64,000 bases of DNA, taken from positions 25,442,087 through 25,506,086 of the forward strand of contig CM074195.1 of NCBI GenBank assembly GCA_037179385.1. The letters are read 5' to 3'. This document shows, piece by piece, positions 1 through 10,620 of this stretch. Below the pieces are notes generated by a model. The model was not told the DNA's origin and ran no database searches. It saw nothing but the letters and a program-made list of their open reading frames with translations. A program made the position numbers and the translations under genes. Numbering within the stretch: position 1 is the stretch's first letter; every line of letters starts with the position of its first letter. This DNA comes from Holothuria scabra (lineage: Eukaryota; Echinodermata; Holothuroidea; Aspidochirotida; Holothuriidae).

Positions 1-699
1 TTTTTTAGACCCATACCCGAAATTAAGATCTTGCGGAAATTTGGGGACAGTCTGCCCTCTCCTCCTGCTTGTATGGCTATATGGAAAATGACCAGTTTGG
101 AGTTCAACTTTCCTTGTACCTAAGCGGTGTGCAATCATTGGTTTGGGGTAGCATGAAAATAAAATTTTGCAAAATAAACCGCCCAGATTGCAGGAAAAGG
201 CCCTTCCCATGCCATATAGGTTGGGAGATATGATTGGGACTTTCGATGTCAATCCATCGGAAAACTTGAAACTGTATACCTTGAAATTGCTATTACTTTG
301 TAGCAATTATAAGACATCACAACATGATGAAGAATCAATAAGGCGAAATGATCCGTTAATACTAGGAAAGAAAAAAAAATAAACCTTGGGAAATTTACAC
401 TAAATCCGACCCTGGCTTGTAGCAATGTTTCAAATCATGCCATGTTACAAGGATGTGATCTGTGATCGAAGATGCTCTAAACACAACTATACATTTCTGT
501 TTTGTTACTCTATCCTAAGCTACAAGAAGAGGCACTGAACCTGGTTTCACAAAATAGCGTATAATTCAGTACAAATGAACAGCCCCCCCCCCCCAAAAAA
601 AAAAAAACTGTTAGTCTAATACTATATATCATACAGGGAAAAATGAATAGTGGGCTAAAAATATCAGCCTTTATACAGTATGATAACCGCTGTTCTTAC
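1..699. other. Intergenic or intronic DNA
   Basis: No convincing coding segment or recognisable repeat was found. A C12-A13 homopolymer pair lies at 583-607. Short open frames here lack splice signals and coding-like codon use. Confidence 0.5.
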
Positions 700-812
700 C
701 TGTGCCTCAGAAAGCATCCACAACCACTGCCCAGGTAAGGTCAAAGCCTGGATAAGTTGGCGGTAGAGGCCTTCAGGTTTCTGTTCATGTTCCCAACATT
801 TGAAAGTGGCTC
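700..812 (-). CDS. Candidate internal exon, methyltransferase-like
   Basis: Read on the minus strand, a 113-bp segment is bounded by a good acceptor (tctgcgaacag just upstream of 812) and a good donor (CAG followed by GTAAGA just below 700). One frame is open throughout and encodes about 37 residues, including CWEHEQKPEGLYRQLIQAL and then PGQWLWML. The pattern H-x-QKP-x2-LYRxLI, a short gap, then PG-x-W resembles the segment before motif I in some DNA N6-adenine or C5-type methyltransferases, including copies carried by transposons. The motif I glycines would fall on the next exon, which I did not find. The aspartate usually seen before motif I is not evident. The exon structure is seen directly; the family assignment is inference and weak. 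Confidence 0.35.
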
Positions 813-1440
813 CTGTTCGCAGATGATGAGGTTATTTGTTGAACTATTGTGCCCATTGGAGAGGTTTCGTTCCCTTTACTGCTAACACAAGCCCAAAGAC
901 ACTGTTGGTCAGCTGTCTATTTACAGAATCAGAATCTAGAAAAAAGCAGACAGGGGAATATGCTTAGTTATGCACAGTATGTTCCAAGAACCATAATTCA
1001 AGTACAACCAGAATGCGAGGCATTCACACTCTCCAATCAGCAGTACAAAAATTACACCATGAGAACTAGAAGTATAAACAATATTGTGACCACCATCTGT
1101 GCCATACTGTCTTACTCTCAGGTCCCATGATCCATTGGTATAATTTTAGCAACGATTTAAAACCTGTTAACTGGAGTTAGTCACTGTGGTCATTTTTCTT
1201 CTTTTTTATTTTTTTTTTAAGATGGCAGTGTAAAATCCAAGACAATGGGCAGTCAGCATCTTGGAAATAGGGCAAAATAGGCCACACCCCTAAATCCCAA
1301 ATAACAGCTTTTCGACCGTTTTTGTAGCTGACACCGGACTAGGTCCTCAGCCACTGACTTCAACACCTAAGTGATCGATTCGTGGTGTCAAATGCTTGTG
1401 CCTTTTGCCCGCGGATATTTATTAAATAAAAAATTTTTTA
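813..1440. other. No feature recognised
   Basis: AT-rich DNA without supported genes. An AATAAA-type signal read on the minus strand near 1420 could serve the open frame that ends at 1441. Confidence 0.4.
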
Positions 1441-1635
1441 TCAAATATAAAAATAATGAAATAATGTTAATTGCCAAATCATTATATGGCCAGTCTCTCT
1501 CGCCTTGACGTCATGCTTGCCAAGGAGGACCTTGATATTGTTGTCGGGCGGAGTCCTGGTTGAATGACTCAGTTGCCTTTGTGCATGGAGGTATTTCCTT
1601 GCTTTGTGGAAGTGTTTCCCGCCACGTTTAATCAT
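1441..1635 (-). CDS. Unrecognised minus-strand open frame
   Basis: From an ATG at 1635 in a fair Kozak context (gaccATGA) a 64-residue frame runs to 1441. The frame is open further upstream to about 1768, giving more than 100 residues without a stop. The central part is basic and His-rich (for example KRGGKHFHKARKYLHAQRQL) and its codons look less random than the neighbourhood. CGGAAG and TGACGTCA motifs lie around and inside the start. It could be an exon of the same minus-strand gene as 700-812 or part of a transposon. I do not recognise the protein. Confidence 0.25.
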   Translation of the reverse strand: MIKRGGKHFHKARKYLHAQRQLSHSTRTPPDNNIKVLLGKHDVKARETGHIMIWQLTLFHYFYI

Positions 1636-1768
1636 GGTCAGTCTTCCGCCGTGACCGCAAATTAAGGGAGGGGAGTGTTCATCGCTGTCGAGAATATCTT
1701 TGTTGCTTCTACCGAACCTAACCTCATTAGGCCTACTGAGTGTGAAAGTACATGGATACCATTACATG

Positions 1769-2271
1769 TCAAGGGGTTATCACCTGTCTAAAAGGCGCAT
1801 TCTACCGACCTTAGTCGACTAATCGTTATTATTTGTTGCACCTTGATACATCTTTGTCCCCAAATTCCCAAATTGTATCAATGCTCTTAGGTGATTTCAA
1901 CTTATCCAGTGTGGACTGGGAATCTATGTGATTCAAACCAGGTGATGATTAATATAACCCACAGAGCCGCCGAGGGGGGGGGGGGGACAAATGTCCTGGC
2001 CCCTGGGCAATTTGGGTCTCTGCCTAATCAAAAGTTGTAAATATCATTTATTATGTATTGATAGAGATGACAGAATACAGTAGCGGGTCCAGGAATTTGT
2101 GAATGGGGTAACCATTGTACTGTGTCCTGGGGGAGGTCCGAGCTGTACGCTAAGGGGAGGGGTGTCCACTACACTAAAATATCCAGAAAGAATACAAGCA
2201 GTTCTCTAACGTCTGTCTTATGTTGCTCTAGTTTTGGTTTTTGTTTCTTTAGTTAGAAATTCGTCCTGTTA
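1769..2271. other. No gene seen; G-run repeat
   Basis: Contains a G-run near 1975-1985 after the string GAGCCGCCGA, and a short GGGTCCAGGAATT-type string near 2085 that recurs at about 12520 and resembles transposon termini. Nothing coding is supported. Confidence 0.4.
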
Positions 2272-2458
2272 TTAATGGGTACCACAGTTGATGGTGTTGG
2301 AGGAGGGGTGACTATTCACCCTACCATAGACCGACTTAACCTTAAACTTAAAACATTGCTTATGTGACTTCATGGAGTCAAGTAAACAAACTACAGTAGA
2401 AACGGTAAGTGCAAGGGAATTTGTGATTTTTCTTTGGGATCGCGATCTGATGCTGTTT
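2272..2458 (-). CDS. Candidate terminal exon of a two-exon gene
   Basis: On the minus strand a strong acceptor (polypyrimidine then TTTTGCATTTCAG, AG at 2460-2459) opens a frame that runs 62 codons to tandem stops at 2274-2272. Its first base completes the codon left open by the donor at 2848, so the phase fits exactly. The product part is basic and Ser-rich (SIRSRSQRKITNS near its start). I do not recognise it. The evidence is a matched donor, acceptor and phase; there is no homology support. Confidence 0.35.
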
Positions 2459-2568
2459 CTGAAATGCAAAAGTTTGGGGAACAACTAATTTACAGTCTAT
2501 GGTCGGTACTCAGCCTGGCATTCCTGATGCACATTTATATACTTCACGACAGAAATGTTCTCTACATT

Positions 2569-2771
2569 CATGAGCGTCCGCAGAAAAAAAGGTCGGGGGG
2601 GGGGGGGCAAAATTTCTAGGGAGGGGCAAAACCTCCAAGTCACCCTGAATTGGCATTTCTAAAGCCTATTTTTCGCATAGAAACTTGGAAAACACGTTTT
2701 TTTCGGTTTTTGCTGTAATTTTTATTCGTTTTTTCAAATTTTTGATTTGCCCATACCTGCGGACGCCCATG
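2569..2771. repeat. MITE with GCGTCCGCAG termini
   Basis: A 203-bp element bounded by CATGAGCGTCCGCAG and CTGCGGACGCCCATG, inverted repeats matching at 14 of 15 positions. A G13 run lies just inside the left end. A second family member is at 56762-57092. It sits within the putative intron between the exons at 2272-2458 and 2848-2999. Confidence 0.6.
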
Positions 2772-2847
2772 TTCAAATTTATAAATTTAGTTACACAATC
2801 TACTATGTTGTGATGAATTATGAAACTAAAACGAAAGACATACTTAC

Positions 2848-2999
2848 GTTGATCTCTTCTTCTTTGTTACTGCTTGTTGACTGATTGTAAGGACTAACCG
2901 ATTTGAGGACGTACCCAAGCTCATTACGCGGCCTCTGGTTGTGCTTATTTTTTCTTTCTTGTCCATGCCTGTTTTGAGCAATAACGAAGACTTTCCCAT
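2848..2999 (-). CDS. Candidate first coding exon of a two-exon gene
   Basis: On the minus strand an ATG at 2999 in a good Kozak context (aggaaaATGG) begins a 50-codon frame. It ends at a near-consensus donor (AAC followed by GTAAGTATG, exon end 2848) and leaves two bases of a codon. The next strong acceptor in this strand, at 2459-2460, restores the frame. The joined product would be about 113 residues, rich in Lys, Arg and Ser, with KKEK and TKKKRS patches that could act as nuclear localisation signals. The frame is also open upstream to about 3075, so an earlier exon is possible. The protein is not recognised. Confidence 0.35.
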
Positions 3000-3050
3000 T
3001 TTCCTTAACAAATAACCAGTGTCTGCAGACTGTGCGGCATTGTAACTCAA

Positions 3051-4136
3051 GTTGAATCCGGCAAGAAATTAAACAATCGGTTAGAACACTGACTCTGCCC
3101 GGTCATTTACCACGAATGATTCAGCCTACATCAAATACCGCGACTTCTTTGCTCACATTAACCTATACAGACTTGTTTATTTGCACTTTAGGCACACCAG
3201 AGAGCTACAACGGAGCTCTAATTTCCCATTGAAACAAAGATAACATTGTACTGAGGCTACTGAGCCCATGTCTGCCCGTTAGTTGTGTGGCTTATGGCAA
3301 TATTACGTAACAGGTGTGAAAAGGAAAAGTCAAAGAACTCCCCGCTTGTTTATGGGATTTGCCTCTGGTTAAAGGGAGCATTGAAGAATCTCCGTGGCTT
3401 AACAATGGAGTTGATAACAGTTTCATGGGGTAAATGAGATTTATTGACGATATTGACTCTTTCCGGCAGTGTTGTTTGGTTTGGTTTCCTATGAATGTTT
3501 GTGTTAACTTGATAGAACGCTGTCTTTCAGTGTCCAGTATGCCTATATTGTAAATTTTGTGCATTGCACTTATATCATAAGAAACATTCAGATCTTGAAC
3601 TTATGTTGGGAAGAAGTGCTATAATAGTGGCCCAGATCAAAAGAAAAACTATTATTATGGTGCCGTATACAGCATGAACGTCAGCATCTCCAGTCAGTTA
3701 TTGCGTCAATATACCATTAGCTTGAGCATGTTTAGTCCCGCATGCCGGCGATCACTCTACAAACTGCACACCAGCACCCCACCCCCTCTCCCTCTTGAGA
3801 GCTCTCCTCTTGAGAGCTCTCCTCTTGAGAGAAATCTTGAGTACACCACTGTTCGAATACAAGTACGATGTACCAATACTGTTATCATTACCACCGTCCT
3901 GTAAATTGTTAACTAGAAAATTCAGATCGACACGGTACCATGAGAGTCGGTCCAAGCAGTACGTGTTTAAAGGGGACGCCCCGCCCAGGCTCCCGCCTCC
4001 GAAGTCAGTAGTTTTAGGAGATACTCTGAGTATTTAAACCTCTTAGTATCAGTGACAGTGTGTTTTACGTTGCCTTAGTCTTTTACCAAAGGATCTAGCT
4101 CTTCCGATCGCCCGTCAGAAAAGAATAAGTCACTGT
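3051..4136. other. No gene seen; short minisatellite
   Basis: Mostly featureless. At 3791-3832 a 15-bp unit, CCTCTTGAGAGCTCT, is repeated about 2.8 times; the unit is partly palindromic. Open frames on both strands across it are by-products of the repeat. Confidence 0.5.
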
Positions 4137-4245
4137 GGGGCCCATTCTACAAAGACTTACGCACAATCTTAAGTTTGGTTCCCATACTTAAGTCATTAGT
4201 AGATCATACTTAAGATTGTGCGTAACTCTTTGTGGAACGGGTCCC
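4137..4245. repeat. Short MITE, about 109 bp
   Basis: Left end GGGGCCCATTCTACAAAGAC and right end GTGGAACGGGTCCC are inverted repeats. They continue inward through TTACGCACAATCTTAAGT and its complement, giving arms of about 40 bp and a small loop. No target duplication could be fixed. Confidence 0.65.
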
Positions 4246-4479
4246 AGGGGGCTATACGTGGCCCATGGTGCAGTTACTCCTACTATCACCAACTTTCCTT
4301 TGCCCGTTTAGTCTCCTTAACCAGGTTTATTTATTTATTTATTTTTTTTTTTTTAAAAAAAACCTGTTAACTTTCGCTTTCATTGAGTAGCTTTATGTCA
4401 TCTCAACCAACCAGCTTGACTGGCCTCGTGATCCTAAACGTACAATTCTGTCAATATGTGTGACACATACTGTAGTCAG

Positions 4480-4870
4480 TGGAGTAGGGCTACATTACTG
4501 GGGGCAAGGGGGCTGACTGCCACCTTGCTCTGAAAAGTGAAAAATTCTGGAATGTGCCTTTTTGTGTTACCAGCCAACTGTATAGTGAAGTTTCCCAACT
4601 CTTCTGTCATGAAATTCCGAGTTCTCTGGAAATAAAAGCTCCATTTATGTAATAACTTGTTTAAAAATCAAGTTTTTCCGGCTTTCTTCGCGCGCAGCGG
4701 TTTGCAGTTACTAATGCCGTCGTGATCGCTCGTAAAGTTAGTTTTGTGAACTTTTCTGAACTCTGGAAATGACAAAACATTTTCAAAAATGTGCCTAAGA
4801 GGGTCGAAAAATTAAGGCGCGCTTATGCGCGCCTCAAATGACGCCCCCAGAGTAATGGTGTTCACATACT
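4480..4870. repeat. Dispersed repeat with GCGCGC palindrome
   Basis: Shares an ordered set of blocks with 19860-20170 and 21150-21395: a GTGAAAAATTC-type start, AAAGCTCCATTT, then AAATTTAGGCGCGC followed by an inverted GCGCGC. The last block leads into GGTGTTCACA. The blocks also appear scattered through 11.1-15.5 kb. Confidence 0.45.
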
Positions 4871-5533
4871 GAACTTTCCGTCACCGACATCAAATTTCAC
4901 AGAAACCAAAACAAACAAAAAACTGATCAATAGTGCCCTTAGGAGAAAAAGTGATTACAGCTTTCTTTTGACCTTATTTTGCATGAGATTCCGCGGAATT
5001 CGCCCCTGGACTTCCACTGTGGCTCTGCCCTTGGACCCCGCCATGGGCTCTCACGCGGACCACTGGAACTCGCGAGTCGCGCTCGTGGCGCACCCTCAAG
5101 TTCGGTGCAATGGTGACTTCTGGTGCAATGGTGACGCTCTTTCATGTAAGTCGGGGAATCACAGGTTGTGTCCCCACCTCCAAAATCCTGCACACGGCGC
5201 TGTTCTCCAAAAATGTAGTAAGTCCCAAAAGAGTCCCCCCCCACCCCCGGGAATCTATATAAACATGCAAAACATATAGCCTATGTACAAGTTTGTTTCT
5301 GGGCAATATCCTTAAACCAGAAAGGTATGAGATGCAGTGGTCTAGCCAGGTATCCCAGTGAAGGGGATAGGGCAATTTTCTTGCAGATTTTGACATTTCG
5401 TTCCGGAATTGCTGGAACCCAGTTTCATTCGGGATCGCAAATATTGTTGGCGTAAACTTTGCAGACGAAAGCTTAAAATAATGCTTAGATACCTACAACG
5501 CCTAGAAATGCCACTCCCGGCTGTCTTGAGGGG
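4871..5533. other. GC-richer segment, no gene supported
   Basis: About 4975-5200 is GC-rich with overlapping frames on both strands, but neither has a recognisable product or splice context. A direct repeat GGTGCAATGGTGAC occurs at about 5103 and 5120. Confidence 0.35.
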
Positions 5534-5790
5534 CCTTAGTTAGTTAGTTAGTTGGTTAGTCGGTCAGTCGGTCAGTTTGAGCGTCGGTCAGTCGGTCAGT
5601 CAGTTAGTTAGTTGAGGTTTAATGGCCCAGTTTCCAACCAAATTGGTTCAAGTTCAGTCGGTCATGACCCTTTTTCCAGTTGTGGCTCAATAGCTCGTTT
5701 TCCCTGACTCCAATTGCTTTATGCACGGAGCATCACGCACAACGGCAGTAGGTTTCCATATTTAAAGTCTTTTTGGTCAAGAGAGGTTGA
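5534..5790 (+). repeat. Tetranucleotide array and SINE-like repeat
   Basis: 5534-5614 is a TTAG/TCGG/TCAG tetranucleotide array. It is followed by a dispersed unit with GGCCCAGTTTCCAACC and GGTTCAAGT. The same unit occurs at 14095-14270 (plus) and at 15505-15590, 25083-25165, 30605-30695 and 46505-46590 (minus). GGTTCAAGTC resembles a tRNA B box, so a tRNA-derived SINE is possible but unproven. Confidence 0.45.
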
Positions 5791-6734
5791 TCCACAGAAC
5801 ACATGTTAGTCGGACAGTCTAAGTATAGAGTCATAAATATAATTCAACTAAGGTGCACATGTATTGTGATCTTTTGTCCACTTTTTCCCTTCCAGTTAAA
5901 TGTTCATTAAACTCGAACTTGACAAAAATTTACATCAAGAAAGGTATAAATTTTCCAAAAATCTGAATTTATTGCCAAAATTTGTGCTAAATGCATCTTT
6001 AAAGAAAAATACTGTATCATCAAATATACCCATTGCATGCAACCTTGAGAAGTCCATAAAATAAACTGGCAGTGAAGGACAAATCTCCCAATTGGTTACC
6101 AGTCTTTCCCAATTCATTGTCAATTCAGACGACCGTCAGTCTTTGTGGAATCATCTTGGCGTATGGTATGGTTTGTCTCTTCGGAATCGAGCTCGGGCCT
6201 GAGTGACTTTATTTTTTACAAAATTTTATGCACGCTCCGTGAGGATACAGATGATGGTCCTCCGATACTATAGGCACCGAACTTCATTTTATAGGACCCC
6301 CCCCTACCTCGGTGGCGCAGGGAGTGGTGGTCCACCCCATACCCTGCTATGTGTTTCTGCACGTGAATAGCCAGATCATGTGCTGTTCATAGTTCATGAT
6401 GGGATAAAAATTTCTGATTGTCGTAACTATGGGGAACAAAAGAAATTTTACCTAATCCTGACTTTCCCGGCCGTGTGAAGCAAATGTTGATGCCGCGCCA
6501 GCGTCATCGTCTCATTCTCTTCTCGCTGGGAGATTATGTTAAATGATGAGAAAGAAACGATGACTGAAATCTCATTAAGTTTTTTTCCGTTGACTACTAA
6601 CCTCTCTTACATAAGGATGTATTGTAGGCTAATAGGTAGTGGTACCAAGACGATGCGTTTTTGAGACGGGGTTATCCGCCAGGAAATGTAGAACATGTGA
6701 CCCCATTCATTGGAAGCCATCCTGGTCTTGGAGA
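5791..6734. other. No feature recognised
   Basis: AT-rich DNA with scattered stops on both strands and a C-run near 6298. No gene is supported. Confidence 0.4.
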
Positions 6735-6845
6735 GGTGGTCTATAAGGGAAATTTTTTCACCCCAAACTACAATTTTGGTACAAGCGGGTAAATCTAGAA
6801 ATTTTCAATTGCTCAGCTCTTTGATTGACAGCTAATTCAAACAAG
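6735..6845 (-). repeat. Dispersed repeat (CAATCAAAGAGC family)
   Basis: The minus strand reads through CAATCAAAGAGCTGAGC and TTTGGGGTGA. The family recurs at 28228-28330, 37963-38075, 47285-47370 and 51285-51390 on the plus strand; the last four are two pairs of paralogous copies in the duplicated block. Confidence 0.5.
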
Positions 6846-7226
6846 GCAGATTGCCAAAGCTATAATTACACAGCATGAACTGTACTGAGAGTGTTTTGAT
6901 TACATTTATTGAGTTTTTCTATACTCACCATGAAGCCATAAACTGAGATTATCTCTGGATGAGGATGACCAGACAATTGTAGAGGGCTTCAGTAAGAAGG
7001 TTAGGAGAATTGGTACTGTTTGGGGAGAGTAGAACTGGGCCTTTAATTAAGAATCACCTGCGTAGCTCTGTCAGTTCTAGTTTGTATTTTTGGAGCAAAA
7101 GCAACCTGACTAAGACTCAAAAAAGGTAAGTTCTAGAAAAAGTGTGTGTGGGGGAGGGGGGCAAATCCTCTTTGCCCCCCCCCCCCCCGCATGCTAACCA
7201 TGATGCATGATACGAAAACACGTGTA

Positions 7227-7326
7227 NNNNNNNNNNNNNNNNNNNNNNNNNNNNNNNNNNNNNNNNNNNNNNNNNNNNNNNNNNNNNNNNNNNNNNNNNN
7301 NNNNNNNNNNNNNNNNNNNNNNNNNN
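7227..7326. other. Assembly gap of 100 N
   Basis: Exactly 100 consecutive N, the usual placeholder for a gap of unknown size. Reading frames crossing it are meaningless. Confidence 0.99.
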
Positions 7327-7479
7327 TATCGCCATCGTTTCATCGTCGCAGCTGGTCGCTGGTCGATGATGCTTAGGTGGAAAAAATCCACCTTCATGAA
7401 GGCTTGTCAACCACGACCCACATTGCCATTGGTCGTGGAGTTGCAGGGTGAATCTATTCCTGCGCCTGTACTTTTCTTC

Positions 7480-7700
7480 TGTGATTCACATGTGCATAGG
7501 TTCAAATCCCGCTCGTCCAGGCTTTTCTTTGGGTACTCTGGCTTTCCTCCCACATTGGCATTCTTATATCCATTAATGTCAGTTGTCCTGCTGATAAAGT
7601 CGATTGCGCGTCACCTGCAGCACCCTCCGGTGGAGCAGTTAACTAACCTGTTTCCCCTCAGGAGCTGTTGTGACTCTATTCCCCCAGTGAAATTCACAAG
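7480..7700 (+). repeat. Probable tRNA-derived SINE fragment
   Basis: GGTTCAAATCCCGCTCG near 7499 matches a tRNA B box. It is followed by TTTGGGTACTCTGGCTTTCC and CTCCCACA, a pattern typical of invertebrate SINE bodies. No cloverleaf could be folded, so it is not called a tRNA gene. Confidence 0.35.
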
Positions 7701-8208
7701 CGGGCGGAGGTAACGTTTTGAAATTGCAAAATATGCAAAACAGAATTTTCACAATCATGATATGGAACGTAAATTGAAAGTGCCGTAAATGGACAATTTT
7801 TCAGCTTTCCGGACACGGCGGCGATCATTGAGAAACGAGGGGACACTGTCACCTTTACTTTTTGAGTGGGGGACATCATATCAAATGCTTCCCCCCCCCT
7901 CCACCCCAACATTTGTGGCATGAAGACAAAAATGTGTAGCCGATTTGATTTTTATCATAATCAGTAGACTAGTCATATAATTTGCGATTGATGTGACATG
8001 CATTGTTATCTCTCGCGCGCATTTGGTTAAACTTTTATCGCAAGTTTCAGATATGTTAATTGCAGAAAAGTATGTTTTTGCGCTTTTAATATGCAGCCTA
8101 TATAGTAGTTCGTTCGGGTTGTTATTGTACGAACTATACACTATATTAAATCGAAAAAAGTTCCTCCTTTTGTTAATGTTTGGAAACTTCTTTATTGAGA
8201 TAAAATAT
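7701..8208. other. No feature recognised
   Basis: Contains a C-run near 7889 and short frames only. Confidence 0.4.
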
Positions 8209-8370
8209 CATACATACATACATACATACATACATACATACATACATACATACATACATACATACATACATACATACATACATACATACATACATACATA
8301 CATACATACATACATACATACACACATACACACATACATACAAACATACATACATACATACACACACGCG
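8209..8370. repeat. (CATA)n microsatellite
   Basis: About 160 bp of nearly perfect CATA repeats, with a few CACA interruptions near the right end. The long frames it produces on both strands are artefacts. Confidence 0.98.
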
Positions 8371-8434
8371 CGCCATCATTAATGCATTGATTTCTCTTAG
8401 CATTGAAACCAAAAATGTAACTTTTGATCAATGT

Positions 8435-8506
8435 CAGTGGTAGGATGAGGCGCATGGTCCAAAAATTGCTCCACCCCCCACTTTCAGATTGCTTCTTATG
8501 CCACTG
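8435..8506. repeat. 72-bp mini-MITE
   Basis: Bounded by CAGTGGTAGG and its approximate complement TATGCCACTG, with a C-run and CTTTCAGATTGCTTC inside. A second copy of 73 bp lies at 21870-21942 with the same internal order. The termini resemble those of the larger hAT-like elements in the window. Confidence 0.5.
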
Positions 8507-8984
8507 CCATGAAAGGATATACACGACAAGAAAAGGGGAAGCAGCTATATCCACTTGAAGAATCAAGCAACCCGAAGTTGAGCTAGAAGTTTAGATTTTC
8601 CAAACGATATCTGGAACGAAACAGCTTAGATGAGCGAAAATTGTCGAAAATTTAGGGGTTTTGCTCCAGAAATACTGAAATCATGTTAATTAATGAAACA
8701 ACAATCCAAGATATCGTACCAGAACGTTAAAATTTTCCCAACTAACTTATTGCTAGTCCCTTCCAACACGATCTTGAGCTTTTTGTGCAGACGCAAGCCC
8801 TATAAACATTGTTCCCAAAATTATCCTGACGGGCATGCAAGTCCACAATATGTAATCAGCTAACTCTCTGCAGTGTGCATATTAAAAATGTCGGTTACTC
8901 TGCACAGTTTCACCCTGATGATGATAATCAAAGATCACTCAGCAATTAAAGAGGCTTACATTCTCCATAAAAAATAATAAAAAC
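8507..8984. other. No feature recognised
   Basis: AT-rich, no supported gene. Confidence 0.4.
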
Positions 8985-9500
8985 ACAGATTAACGGCAAT
9001 GCTCTTTTATATGGTGCTTCATCAAAGAACCTTAATCGCCTTCGATCAGTCCTTGCAAAATCGTTGTGCTAAATTTATTTTCTCGGCAGGTAGATTAGAT
9101 AGCCCAAAAACTCTTCCACGTGCCCTTCACTGGTTACCTATTCGCGAAAAAATCCAATTTAAAGTTCGCTTATATGTTTACAAATGTTTGAATGATTTGG
9201 CTCCAGCCAATCTCTCTAATATGCTCCAAAGGAAAACCACACCTTTACCTGGTCCTGTTACTAGGTCTGAAATGGACGAGGTCCTACTCCTCATACCTCC
9301 TTCCAAGAAGCGAGTCGGCGAGGAGGCCTTTTTCTTTGCAGGTCCTATATTATGGAACTCTCTTACGGAATTCCACAATCTATTGCGCTGTTCAAAAAAC
9401 AGCTTTAGACTTACTTATTTAGTTGATTGTGTTTGCTGGTATTATTGTTTTTGGATTCTTAGCGCATTGATCATATGGAATTTGCGCCTTATAAAAGTTT
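8985..9500 (+). mobile_element. 5'-truncated LINE, C-terminal RT region
   Basis: Translation gives NALLYGASSKNLNRLRSV, then after a one-base shift near 9050 QNRCAKFIFSAGR, ALHWLPIREKIQFKV, YKCLNDLAPANL and finally AGPILWNSL. This order is characteristic of the region after the reverse-transcriptase domain in CR1/L2/Jockey-type non-LTR elements. Everything upstream (endonuclease and RT core) is missing, the usual 5' truncation. Similarity fades near 9425, followed by a short 3' segment (GCGCC, TATAAAAGTTTG) and then a GTAT microsatellite at 9501-9569, the kind of tail these elements carry. The frameshift and truncation make it a dead copy. Confidence 0.8.
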
Positions 9501-9569
9501 GTATGTATGTATGTATGTATGTATGTGTATGTATGTATGTGTGTGTGCGTGTGTGTGTATGTGTTTGTG
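9501..9569 (+). repeat. (GTAT)n/(GT)n microsatellite LINE tail
   Basis: Begins where the LINE 3' segment ends and runs directly into the satellite that follows. Confidence 0.9.
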
Positions 9570-9579
9570 ACACTTTGCT

Positions 9580-10620
9580 TGTTAACACGATATCTCAAGA
9601 TAGGAATGTCTGACAGTTTTCAAACTTGGTACATAGATGCGCCATATTGAGAGGAAGAACGCTACTGTTTTGGTGGAGGTCAAGGTCATCTGGGGTCACC
9701 AGGGGTCAAAGTCTGTAAAGCTTGTCAAATTTATATCTCATGGTAGGAAACTTGGATAGATTTCATATTTGGTATGTGGATGCGTCAGAGTCAGTAGATG
9801 GGTCCCTATTGTTTTTGGCGGCCATCAAAGGTCATCTTGGGTCACCGGAGGGCAAAGTCTGAAAATCTCGTTAACACAATATCTCAAGATAGGAAGCTTG
9901 GATGGATTTCATATTTACTACGTGGATACGTTATGGCCGGAGATGGTCCCTATTGTTTGTGGTGGAGGTCAAAGGTAATCTGGGGTCACCAGAGTTCAAA
10001 GTCTGAAAACCTTGTCAACGCAATATCTCAAGGTAGGAAACTTGGATAGATTTCATATTTGGTATGTGGATGCGTCAGAGTCGGATGGTCCCTATTGTTT
10101 TTTGGCGTAGGTCAAAGGCAATCTGGAGTCACCGGGGGTCATAGTCTGAAAATCTCGTTAGCACGATATCTCAAGGTAGAAAGCTTGAATAGATTTTGTA
10201 TTTAGTATGTGGATGCGATATGGTCAGGAGATGGTTCTTATTGTTTTTGGTGGAGGTCGAAGGTCATCTGGGGTCACCAGGGGTCAAAGTCTGAAAACCT
10301 TGTTAACGCAATATCTCAAGATAGGAAACTGGGATAGATTTCATATTTGGGTAAGTGGATGAATTACAGTCAGTAGATGGTCCCTTTGTTTTTGGAGGAG
10401 ACCAAAGGTCATCTGGGATCACCAGGGGTCAAAGTCTGAAAACCTTGTTAATGTGATATCTCAAGTTAAGTAGCTTTGATAGATTTCATATTTGGTATTT
10501 TGGTGCGTTATGGCCAGAGGATGGTCCCTTCTGTTTTTGGCAGAGAAGAAAGGTCATCTGGGGTCTCTAGGGGTCAAAGTCTGGAAACATTTTTAAACAT
10601 GATCTCTCAAGATAGCTGTT
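9580..10620 (+). repeat. Satellite of about 145-bp units
   Basis: The phrase ATCTCAAGRTAGGAAGCTTG starts at about 9592, 9737, 9881, 10026, 10168, 10313, 10458 and 10603, a period of 142-145 bp. Each unit continues with TTTCATATTTGGTATGTGGA, TGGTCCCTATTGTTTTTGG, GAGGTCAAAGGTCATCTGG and GGGGTCACC. Eight diverged units are present, the last one partial. Confidence 0.9.

Noticed and set aside
7480..7560. tRNA gene suggested by GGTTCAAATCCC
   Set aside because: Only a B box is visible; no acceptor stem or anticodon arm could be paired, so SINE is preferred.
7117..7713. Frames crossing the N gap
   Set aside because: The unknown bases mask stops; nothing supports coding.
8173..8566. Long frames on both strands across the CATA repeat
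   Set aside because: Produced by a tetranucleotide repeat read in periodic frames; no composition typical of a protein.
9580..10620. CRISPR-like or regulatory tandem array
   Set aside because: Period of about 145 bp with no short repeat-spacer structure and clear eukaryotic context; it is a diverged satellite.
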